A DNA stretch of 64,000 bases from an uncultured Mycoplasmatota bacterium. GTDB lineage: Bacteria > Bacillota_I > Bacilli_A > RF39 > UBA660. Positions 33,936 through 41,369 of this stretch are shown in pieces. Each line of letters opens with the position of its first letter. Within the stretch, counting starts at the first letter, position 1. The notes under the pieces are model-generated. The model saw only the letters and a list, made by a program, of their open reading frames with translations, was not told where the DNA came from and did no database searches. The stretch lies in NCBI GenBank assembly GCA_900543825.1, contig UQSR01000002.1, positions 78,300 to 142,299 on the forward strand. Direction: 5' to 3'. The position numbers were made by a program, and so were the translations under genes.

Positions 33936-34244
33936 ATGAAAGATGATAATTATATGAATGCTACCGATTTCGAAAAGTATTATGGAGATAGAAAATATAA
34001 AGAAAAACAAATTGAACTAGAGAAAATAGATTTTACAAATTTTGAAAAGAAAAGAATGTTAAGAGAGATAAATAAGTACGCAATGGAAAAAGAATTTGAT
34101 TTATATCACGATTTAATGGACGATATAATGGATAGTCATCCAGATTGGTTTAATATGTTAACATTTAACAAAAAAGAAAATAAATTCATTCTTGATTATA
34201 TAAAATCAAAAAATAGAATCAAACATAAAAGGCAGATTAATTAA
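33936..34244 (+). CDS. Hypothetical protein, 102 aa
   Basis: I do not recognise this protein. It is charged and mostly helical, with no signal peptide or membrane segment; a DLYHDLMDDIMDSHPDWF segment (about 59-76) is its most distinctive part. It lies 28 bases behind the AlbA_2 gene, so it may share its transcript. The start is uncertain: the first ATG has only a weak AAATGAAG upstream, and an in-frame ATG at 33954 is preceded by AAAGATGA. The function may be tied to the regulator, but nothing in the sequence says how. Confidence 0.5.
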   Translation: MKDDNYMNATDFEKYYGDRKYKEKQIELEKIDFTNFEKKRMLREINKYAMEKEFDLYHDLMDDIMDSHPDWFNMLTFNKKENKFILDYIKSKNRIKHKRQIN

Positions 34245-34397
34245 TAAATTATTATATGATACGTAATAATATATACTTATAACTTAGGAGATTAACAAAA
34301 ACTAGTCTCTTTTTGTTTTTATTAAAAAATGTTATAATATAACTATATTTAATATTCATTTAATAAATAAATTATATATTTAAAAAGGTGATTAACT

Positions 34398-34880
34398 ATG
34401 CATATCTTAATAATTGAAGATGAATATACACTCGCAGAACTAATAAAAGAAAAATTAACTAAAGATGATTACATCGTAGATATAGAAACAGATGGTGAAG
34501 AAGGTTATTATAATGCCTTATCATGACTATATGATTTAATAATATTAGATGTAATGTTACCAAGTATGAATGGTTTTGAAATATTAAAAAAACTAAGAGA
34601 AGAAGAAATAGAAAGTAAAGTCATAATGTTAACAGCCGAATCAATGCTCGAAGATAAACTAAATGGTTTAGAAAATGGAGCGGATGACTACTTAACAAAA
34701 CCATTTCATATTGAAGAGTTATTAGCAAGAGTAAATATTCAGTTAAATAAAACAAGTAGTAGTAAAAAGAAAAAAATATCTTATGAAGATATAGAAATAG
34801 ATATAACAAAATCAGTACTAAAAAATACTAACAATAATGAAGAAGTAGAACTAGTATGTAAAGAATTAAAATGGTTATAA
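34398..34880 (+). pseudogene. OmpR-family response regulator, interrupted and truncated
   Basis: The receiver domain reads through MHILIIEDEYTLAELI, is broken by TGA at 34524-34526 (codon 43), and resumes in the same frame with LYDLIILDVMLPSMNG and KPFHIEELLAR. At this position relatives usually have Gly or a similar residue before hYDLIILD, so a GGA to TGA change is likely. The DNA-binding domain stops after VCKELKWL, about 70 residues short. No sensor kinase follows; a terminator does. Both defects point to a dead gene. AAAGGTGAT lies before the ATG, so it was once expressed. Confidence 0.85.
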
Positions 34881-34916
34881 ATTATATGTAAATAACACCG
34901 CTATAAATTAAATATC

Positions 34917-34951
34917 AAAAAGATACCAAAAAGTAAAATTAGTATCTTTTT
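34917..34951 (+). terminator. Terminator after the broken response regulator
   Basis: AAAAAGATAC and GTATCTTTTT pair across 15 bases and end in T. Confidence 0.75.
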
Positions 34952-35011
34952 ATACTAGTCAAGTTAACCAAATTAACATTATTTACATATACTACTTTGA
35001 AGGTGATAACT

Positions 35012-36394
35012 ATGAATAATAATGAAGATAGAGCGGTTCGTAAAGTAGTGATTGATCCAGGTCATGGAGGTACGGATGCAGGTGCTACAGGCAATAATTT
35101 ACTAGAAAAAGACTATAATCTATTAATATCCAAATACATGTATGATAGATTTAAACAGTTAGGAGTGCCAGTAGCTATAACAAGAGACTCAGATACCACA
35201 TTATCTCCAAGTGATAGAGTAAATACTATTTTAAATAAGTTTGGCAACTCATCTGATGTTATACTAATATCGAACCATGTTAATTCAGGCGGCGGCGAAG
35301 GAGCCGAAGTCATCTATGCCCTAAGAAACAAAGATACCCTAGCTAAAAGAATACTAGAAAACATAGGAGCCACTGGACAAGAAACAAGAAAATATTACCA
35401 AAGAAGACTACCGAGTGATACCTCAAAAGACTACTATTTCATACATCGAAATACTGGCAATCTAGAACCACTAATAGTGGAGTATGGCTTTATTGACAAT
35501 ACCAAAGATGTCGAATTCCTAAAAGAAAACTATGAAGAATTAGCAGAATCCGTAATATCTGCAGTAGCAAACTATATAGGAGTACCATACACACCACCAG
35601 AGGGCCTAATAACTAATACCTATGTTGTTCAAAAAGGCGATACCCTATATAGCATAGCAAATAAATTAGGTACAACAGTTTCAGAACTAAAAAAAGAAAA
35701 CAATCTAACATCAAATACACTTCAAATAGGAGAGGTACTTCGCGTGCCGACTAAAGAAATATATGAAGAAGAAGAAAATATCTACATAGTCAAAAAAGGC
35801 GATACTTTATACTCAATTGCCATGGCTAATAATACTACTGTGGATGAATTAAAGAAAGCAAATAATCTAACATCCAATATTCTATCAACTGGACAATTAC
35901 TAAAAATACCAAGTGCATTATTACCAGAGTCAACATACATTGTAAAAAAAGGAGATTCCTTATATTCTATTGCCAATAAATATAATACTACCGTTGATGA
36001 ACTAAAGAGAATCAATAACTTAACAAGTAATATTCTAAGTATTGGTCAGATACTAAAATTACCAAGTGATAAAGCAAACGATGTAGAGAATGAAGAAAAT
36101 ACCATTAGTTATACAGTTCAAAAAGGAGATTCCCTATATAGTATAGCCAGAAAGTATGATACAACTATTGATAGAATAAAAGATTTAAATAATTTAACCA
36201 CCAATTTACTATCCATAGGTCAAGTATTACTAATACCAACAGATACCAATCTTGAAACAACTTACACAGTCCAAAAAGGAGACTCTCTATACAGTATAGC
36301 TAAAAAATATAACACTACTGTTGATAGATTAAAGCAATTAAATAATCTAACATCAAATCTACTATCCATAGGTCAAATACTAATAGTAAGATAA
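35012..36394 (+). CDS. N-acetylmuramoyl-L-alanine amidase with five LysM domains, no signal peptide
   Basis: An amidase_3 domain (about 9-190) carries the zinc ligands in VVIDPGHGGTDAG (His), a Glu in LLEKDYN, SNHVNSG (His) and the catalytic Glu in LIVEYGFI. It cuts the bond between MurNAc and the stem peptide. Five LysM domains follow (starting near 201, 257, 309, 364 and 415; each has the form VxKGDxLYSIA) and bind peptidoglycan. The ATG at 35012 is preceded by GAAGGTGAT; no signal peptide can be made with it. Lack of a signal recalls B. subtilis CwlC, a mother-cell lytic enzyme of sporulation, so a role in spore release is a reasonable inference. Confidence 0.93.
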   Translation: MNNNEDRAVRKVVIDPGHGGTDAGATGNNLLEKDYNLLISKYMYDRFKQLGVPVAITRDSDTTLSPSDRVNTILNKFGNSSDVILISNHVNSGGGEGAEVIYALRNKDTLAKRILENIGATGQETRKYYQRRLPSDTSKDYYFIHRNTGNLEPLIVEYGFIDNTKDVEFLKENYEELAESVISAVANYIGVPYTPPEGLITNTYVVQKGDTLYSIANKLGTTVSELKKENNLTSNTLQIGEVLRVPTKEIYEEEENIYIVKKGDTLYSIAMANNTTVDELKKANNLTSNILSTGQLLKIPSALLPESTYIVKKGDSLYSIANKYNTTVDELKRINNLTSNILSIGQILKLPSDKANDVENEENTISYTVQKGDSLYSIARKYDTTIDRIKDLNNLTTNLLSIGQVLLIPTDTNLETTYTVQKGDSLYSIAKKYNTTVDRLKQLNNLTSNLLSIGQILIVR

Positions 36395-36432
36395 AATAGA
36401 AAGTATATAACCATATATTTTCTTTTTTTAAT

Positions 36433-36494
36433 CCCCAAAAGCCTATAATAATATAGTCTTTTGAGGCATTATGAAGCCTAAGGTCTTCATAATG
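36433..36494 (+). repeat. Tandem intergenic hairpins, locus E1
   Basis: Copy 1 (36433-36466) has stem CCCCAAAAG/CTTTTGAGG (one mismatch) and a self-pairing 16-base loop CCTATAATAATATAGT. Copy 2 (36467-36494) follows directly, with stem CATTATGAAG/CTTCATAATG and loop CCTAAGGT. Confidence 0.8.
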
Positions 36495-36571
36495 AACAAT
36501 TTTAAGGGTATAATAATTTATAATTAAAAAAAGATAAAAGACCAAATTATAAATAAAGTATATTTTGTTTA

Positions 36572-36600
36572 TTGCCATAATGATAATCGTTTGATATAAT
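36572..36600 (+). promoter_or_regulatory. Promoter of the broken DinD paralogue
   Basis: TTGCCA (36572-36577), 17 bases, TATAAT (36595-36600). Unlike the intact copy at 3713 there is no LexA-type box. Confidence 0.6.
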
Positions 36601-36624
36601 ACAATACAAGGGTGGTGGTAAAAA

Positions 36625-37385
36625 ATGAATCAAGATAAAATGCATTTAGTAAACAAAATATTTAATAACGAGACAATCAGAACAGTTTGGGATAAAGAGG
36701 AGGGAAAATATTACATAAGTGTAGTAGACATTATCAGAGCTGTGTCAGAAAGCAATAATCCACAAACATATTGGAGAGTGTTAAAAAAAGACTTAAAGAT
36801 GAAGAAAATGAAACTGTTACAAATTGTAACGCTTTGAAACTAAAAGCTAAAGATGGAAAATACCGTATGACAGATGTTGTCGACATTGAGGGAATGTTTA
36901 GAATTATCGAATCAGTACCTAGTAAAAATGCTGAACCAATTAAACAGTAGTTAGCAGGTTTAGGAAGTGAAAGAATAAATGAAACATTTGATCCTTCATT
37001 AGCGGCACAGAGAGCAATAGATTTATATAGAGCCAAAGGTTATGAAGAAAATTGGATTTCCCGAAGAATAAAGACATTACAAGAAAGAAAACAATTAACA
37101 GATGTATGGCAAGATAATGGAATAAAATCAAATGTAGAATATGCAATATTAACAAATGAGATATATAAAACATGGTCAGGAATGAGTGCAAAAGAATACA
37201 AACAATTTAAAGGGCTAAGAAAAGAAAATTTAAGAGATAATATGGATAATATCGAATTAATATTAACAGATTTATCAGAAGAAACAATTTATTTAGATCA
37301 TTTATTAAGATTAGGATATAAATATGAATTCTATAAAATAAATACAAGTATCAAAAAAAGACAGTATAAAAAGCCATTACTTTAA
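36625..37385 (+). pseudogene. BRO-N / DinD-like gene, frameshifted and truncated paralogue
   Basis: It is similar to the gene at 3713-4564 along most of its length (KMHLINKIFNNETIRT; YRMTDVVDIEGMFRIIES; MSAKEYKQFKGLRKENLRDN). Three lesions are visible. One A is missing from a poly-A run at 36783-36789, which shifts the frame; a TAG at 36948-36950 replaces the Trp codon of the intact copy; and the last 60 or so residues are replaced by an unrelated tail. A sequencing error could explain only the first. It still has a good promoter and ribosome binding site (GGGTGGTGG). Confidence 0.9.
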
Positions 37386-37399
37386 GTAATAGCTTTTTT
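37368..37399. terminator. Bidirectional terminator before RNase J
   Basis: AAAAAGC-C-ATTACT and AGTAAT-A-GCTTTTTT pair around TTA. It serves the pseudogene on the plus strand and the RNase J gene, which ends at 37398, on the minus strand. Confidence 0.8.
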
Positions 37400-39077
37400 A
37401 TTTAACCTCTTCTTTAGTTTTATTAGATTTAACCTCCATAACAATAGGAAGAATAATAGGAACTCTACCAGTCTTGTCAGACAAAATAGGCATAAGACCA
37501 TTAATCATTTCACTCTTCATATCATTAAAATTAAATACTTTCTTTTTAAGCTCCTTATTAATAATTTCCTCAGCACTATGTTGAATATCACGAATCAAAT
37601 CAATGTTTTCATTAACTAAAATATATCCTCTTGTAGTAATAGCGGGACTACCCATAAGCACCTTATTATGTGTATCAATATTAGCAATGATAACCAAAAT
37701 ACCATTATTACTCATAAGAATTCTATCTTTAATAACGGCATTTCCAACATCTCCAATTCTAGAACCATCAACATAAACTTCTCCAGCTTGTACTTTACCA
37801 TCTCTATATAACTCATTATTCTTAAGCGATAAAACATCACCATTTTCAAGAACAAAAGTATTACCTTTTTCTACACCGCACATTACTCCAAGATCAGCAT
37901 GCATTTTAAGCATTCTATATTCACCATGGTAAGGAACAAAGTATTTAGGTTTAAATAGCCTAATCATAAGTTTAAGTTCCTCTTGATTAGCATGTCCTGA
38001 AGAATGAATGTCTGTCATAGAGTTAGTAAACACCTTAACACCTTTTTTATATAATTTATTAATAGTTTTAGATACTGAAGCCGTATTACCAGGAATAGGA
38101 GATGAAGAGAAAATAACGACATCATCAGGCATAAGGGTAATTTGTCTATGACTACCTGAAGCAATTCTGGATAATGCCGCTAAAGGTTCACCTTGGCTAC
38201 CAGTACACAAAAGACATACTTCACTAGGTTTCATATGATTAGCTTCTTCTGCAGTAATAATAATACTTTTATCTTTAAAGTAACCACATTTAATAGCAAT
38301 ATCAACCATATTTTCCATGCTTCTACCAAATAGAGCAATCTTTCTATTATTCTTACGACATGTTTCCATAATATGCTTAATTCTATATACATTAGAAGCA
38401 AAAGTAGCAAGAATAATTCTATTATTCTTATTAGCAGTAAATATTTCACCTAGGTTTTCATCAACTACAGATTCACTAAGTGAAGCACCAGGACTAAGAG
38501 CATTAGTAGAATCACTCATAAGCACTGCTACACCTTTTTCACCAATTCTTGCCATTTTATGTAAATTAGACATCGGACCAATAGGGGTCATATCAAACTT
38601 AAAGTCTCCTGTCATAACAATAGTACCATCTGGAGTATCTATAGCAAGACCATGAGAATCAGGTATTGAGTGAGTTGTTCTAAAAAATTCAATATTAAAA
38701 TATTTAGTTTTTATTACAGTATTCTCATCATAAACAAATAAATTCTTATAAACAATATTTCTTTCAACTAGTTTCTTTTCAATAAGTTCTTTAGCATTAT
38801 TAGGGGCATATATCTTAGGAATATTAACCATCTGAAGTAAAAATGGAATACCACCAATATGATCTTCATGTCCATGTGTAATAACTAAAGCTTTAATTTT
38901 ACTTTCATTTTCTTTTAAAAAGGTAACGTCAGGTATAACATAATCGATACCAAGAAGTTCATCATCAGGAAACATAACACCTGCATCAACTATGATAATT
39001 TCGTCATTATGCGTAACAACATACATGTTCTTACCAACTTCACCTAGTCCCCCAAGAGGGATAATTTTTGTATTCAT
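37398..39077 (-). CDS. rnj: Ribonuclease J
   Basis: RNase J has both endonuclease and 5'-3' exonuclease activity and is central to mRNA decay and rRNA maturation in Bacillota. The 559 residues are the family's normal length. A metallo-beta-lactamase fold is seen with HGHEDHIGG (about 74-82), a later metal-binding SDSTNA and GDFKFD, a beta-CASP domain (RIILATFASNVYRIKHI; SSPIPGN), and the late SSGHANQEEL and PYHGEYRM motifs, followed by a C-terminal domain. GAAAGGAG precedes the start. Only one RNase J gene is visible, so J1 and J2 cannot be told apart. Confidence 0.97.
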   Translation of the reverse strand: MNTKIIPLGGLGEVGKNMYVVTHNDEIIIVDAGVMFPDDELLGIDYVIPDVTFLKENESKIKALVITHGHEDHIGGIPFLLQMVNIPKIYAPNNAKELIEKKLVERNIVYKNLFVYDENTVIKTKYFNIEFFRTTHSIPDSHGLAIDTPDGTIVMTGDFKFDMTPIGPMSNLHKMARIGEKGVAVLMSDSTNALSPGASLSESVVDENLGEIFTANKNNRIILATFASNVYRIKHIMETCRKNNRKIALFGRSMENMVDIAIKCGYFKDKSIIITAEEANHMKPSEVCLLCTGSQGEPLAALSRIASGSHRQITLMPDDVVIFSSSPIPGNTASVSKTINKLYKKGVKVFTNSMTDIHSSGHANQEELKLMIRLFKPKYFVPYHGEYRMLKMHADLGVMCGVEKGNTFVLENGDVLSLKNNELYRDGKVQAGEVYVDGSRIGDVGNAVIKDRILMSNNGILVIIANIDTHNKVLMGSPAITTRGYILVNENIDLIRDIQHSAEEIINKELKKKVFNFNDMKSEMINGLMPILSDKTGRVPIILPIVMEVKSNKTKEEVK

Positions 39078-39245
39078 TAAATTTCTCCTTTCATAATATT
39101 TTCATCGTTAATTAAAAAATAAAAAAATATATATTGAATTATAAAGAATAACCACTGCCTAATAATTATACAACAAAAAGTAAAAAAAAGCAAATGGATA
39201 ATTTTACTATTGTAAAGGAAGTGTGAACCTAAAGTTTCCCCCTTC

Positions 39246-39301
39246 TCTTTGAAGCCCAAGGTCTTCAAAGATAAATCATAGAGCCATTTGTCTCTATGAT
39301 T
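39246..39301 (+). repeat. Tandem intergenic hairpins, locus E2
   Basis: Copy 1 (39246-39271) has stem TCTTTGAAG/CTTCAAAGA and loop CCCAAGGT. Copy 2 (39274-39301) has stem AATCATAGAG/CTCTATGATT and loop CCATTTGT. They sit between the divergent RNase J and small 39383 genes. Confidence 0.85.
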
Positions 39302-39382
39302 AAAAGATACTTATTATAAGTCATATATAGAGGTAGTCAAAAAAACAAAAATATGATAAAGTAAATATAGAGGTGAAAACGA

Positions 39383-39631
39383 ATGAAATGCACACTTATG
39401 AATAAGAATACTTGCATCTTAACAGCTGAGTATGAACCATCATTAGGAGTACTTACTAATATATATGAGATTAATAATATCAATTTTGCCCCAATAATTT
39501 TAAAAAATGCTTATAATCAAAAAGAAGATATAAAGGTAATATTATCTAATTGATTTAGAAGAATAAAAGAGATATGTACTTTGCTTTTCAGTAGAATTAA
39601 TAAATTAAAAAAGATAATAGAAGATAAATAA
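39383..39631 (+). pseudogene. Small hypothetical gene with in-frame TGA
   Basis: After a ribosome binding site (AGAGGTGAA) 56 codons run to a TGA at 39551-39553; the same frame then stays open for 25 more codons (FRRIKEICTLLFSRINKL...) to TAA. The second part is Lys- and Leu-rich and looks coding, so TGA may replace a Trp codon in an 81-residue ancestor. Alternatively the true product is just the 56-residue peptide. I do not recognise either form. It lies directly before the rimP operon promoter. Confidence 0.45.
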
Positions 39632-39643
39632 TTATAAAAACAC

Positions 39644-39715
39644 TTGTATTTATTAATAAATTTATGATATAATATAACTGTCTTGAGAAAGAGTGGCATA
39701 AAAATCCACTCTTTT
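39644..39715 (+). promoter_or_regulatory. rimP-nusA operon promoter and leader hairpin
   Basis: TTGTAT (39644-39649), 18 bases, TATAAT (39668-39673). Transcription would start near 39680 and meet a hairpin at once (AAAGAGTGG at 39688-39696 with CCACTCTTT at 39706-39714) followed by a short T-rich tail. This is a possible attenuator of the operon, though the T-run is broken and may terminate weakly. Confidence 0.6.
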
Positions 39716-39739
39716 ATATATATTAAGTAGGAGGAAATA

Positions 39740-39991
39740 ATGACTATAGAAGGCAAAGTAAGAAAATTATTAGAGAAAGATGTAGAGGCATCAGGAGTAT
39801 TTATTGATTCTGTAAAATTAGAAAAAGAAGATAATAACTTATTTCTAAGAATAGTAATAGATAGAGATGAAATAATTGATATTGACAAATGTGTTGAAGT
39901 AACAAATATTATTAATCCATTACTAGATGAAGCAGATTTAATTAAAGAATCATACATTTTAGATGTATCTACAAAAGAGAAGGGAAGATAG
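39740..39991 (+). CDS. rimP: Ribosome maturation factor RimP, short form
   Basis: RimP helps assemble the 30S subunit. The 83 residues match the N-terminal alpha/beta domain (VDSVKLEKEDNNLFLRIVIDRD, DKCVEVTNIINPLLDE, YILDVS). The family is usually about 150 residues, with a C-terminal SH3-like domain after the xVSSPGLDRP segment; here the protein ends at DVSTKEKGR. The next gene starts four bases later, so the missing domain is not in another frame downstream. Position before nusA is the standard one. AGGAGGA precedes the ATG. The truncation may be a lineage trait. Confidence 0.85.
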   Translation: MTIEGKVRKLLEKDVEASGVFIDSVKLEKEDNNLFLRIVIDRDEIIDIDKCVEVTNIINPLLDEADLIKESYILDVSTKEKGR

Positions 39992-39994
39992 AAA

Positions 39995-41095
39995 ATGAAT
40001 GCAAAACAAATGAAAGAATTCATGAAAGCATTAGATGCAATTGTTGAAGAGAAAAAAATAGACAAGAAAATAGTTGTAGACGCTATGGAACAAGCTATGG
40101 CAGCAGCTTATAAGAAAAACGAAGGAATTCCAAATGTTGAAGCTAAAGTAGATGAAGTAACAGGTGATATAAAATTATATTCTTATAAAACCGTAGTAGA
40201 AGAACCAGCAAATGAAGAAACAGAAATATCATTGGAAGACGCAAGAAAAATAGTAGATGATATTGAAGTAGGAGAAACTATAAGAGGAAACGAATTACCA
40301 CTTAAAGATTTTGGTAGAGTAGCAGCGGGTACTGCTAAACAAATCGTTGTTCAAAAAATCAAAGAGGCTGAAAAACAAAGTATTTCCGAAGAATTCAAAG
40401 ACAAAGAAGGAGAATTAATGGTTGGTACTCTTCAAAGAGAAGATCAAAATAATTACTTCGTAGATTTAGGTAGAAGTAGTGGTATATTACCAAAAGATCA
40501 AATAATACCAGGTGAAAAATTAGTAATGGGTTCATCAGTTAAGGTATATGTATCAAAATTAGAAATAGGACCAAAAGGACCATTTATCATGCTTTCTAGA
40601 AGTCACTATGGCTTTGTAAAAAGACTATTGGAAATTGAAATACCAGAATTATCTGATGGAACAGTTATGTTATATTCAGTAGCTAGAGATGCTGGTAGTA
40701 GAACAAAAATAGCAGTATATACAGATTATGCTAATGTAGAGCCTCTAGGAGCAGTAATAGGAGAAAAGGGAAGAAGAATAGCAAGTGTTCTAAAAGAATT
40801 AGGTGGAGAAAAAATAGATGTTGTTTTATACGACAAAGATCCTGCTAAATTTATAGCTAATGCCTTAAGTCCTGCTAAAAATGTTAAAGTAACAATTAAA
40901 GATGAATCTAAAAAAGAAGCCCTAGCGGTAGTACCAGATGACAATCTATCCCTAGCTATAGGTAGAAAAGGACAAAATGTAAAATTAGCTTCTCGTTTAA
41001 CTCACTATAAGATTGAAGTAAAAAGTGAAAGCGCTATGTTAGAAGACGAAGTAGTATATACAACTAAAGATGATAGCGAAGAAGAAAGTGTATAA
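39995..41095 (+). CDS. nusA: Transcription elongation factor NusA
   Basis: NusA binds RNA polymerase and nascent RNA and modulates pausing, termination and antitermination. The 366 residues show the N-terminal polymerase-binding domain (1-130), an S1 domain (about 133-200) and two KH domains (about 205-345; GAVIGEKGRRIASV and LAIGRKGQNVKLA are the GxxG loops). It ends with a short acidic tail, as in other Bacillota that lack the acidic repeats of E. coli. It follows rimP at four bases. Confidence 0.97.
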   Translation: MNAKQMKEFMKALDAIVEEKKIDKKIVVDAMEQAMAAAYKKNEGIPNVEAKVDEVTGDIKLYSYKTVVEEPANEETEISLEDARKIVDDIEVGETIRGNELPLKDFGRVAAGTAKQIVVQKIKEAEKQSISEEFKDKEGELMVGTLQREDQNNYFVDLGRSSGILPKDQIIPGEKLVMGSSVKVYVSKLEIGPKGPFIMLSRSHYGFVKRLLEIEIPELSDGTVMLYSVARDAGSRTKIAVYTDYANVEPLGAVIGEKGRRIASVLKELGGEKIDVVLYDKDPAKFIANALSPAKNVKVTIKDESKKEALAVVPDDNLSLAIGRKGQNVKLASRLTHYKIEVKSESAMLEDEVVYTTKDDSEEESV

Positions 41096-41097
41096 TA

Positions 41098-41357
41098 TGA
41101 AAAAAACACCTCTAAGAAGATGCGTAGTAACTAATGAGAGACTCCCAAAGAGTGATCTTCTTAGAATAGTAAAAGATAAATATGGAAATATATCATTTGA
41201 TATAACTGGAAAATCTTCTGGTAGAGGAGCTTATATCAAAAAAGATATAGAAGTATTAAAGAAAGCTAAAGATAAAAAAATCTTAGAAAGAGTTCTAGAA
41301 GCCAAAATAAGCGAAGAGGTATATAAAAGTATCGAAGAAATAATCAAAAATAATTAG
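41098..41357 (+). CDS. rnpM: YlxR family RNA-binding protein (RnpM)
   Basis: The 86 residues have the YlxR signature RRCVVTNERLPKSDLLRIVKD and SGRGAYIKKD. YlxR (RnpM) binds RNase P RNA and modulates its activity. The start at 41098 is two bases after the nusA stop, giving coupled translation; an upstream in-frame extension would overlap nusA and lacks a binding site. In many Bacillota a ribosomal L7Ae-like gene follows; here infB follows directly. Confidence 0.92.
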
Positions 41358-41369
41358 GAGGTGGTACAT

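Noticed and set aside
34524..39553. Reassignment of TGA to Trp or Gly, suggested by two in-frame TGA codons
   Set aside because: Trp is TGG in all well-conserved genes, tRNA-Trp has a CCA anticodon, and lspA and a response regulator gene end in TGA. Both affected genes have other signs of decay or are uncertain.
39517..40065. 182-codon minus-strand open frame
   Set aside because: Overlaps rimP and the operon promoter and shows no family features; it is a shadow of the A-rich plus-strand genes.
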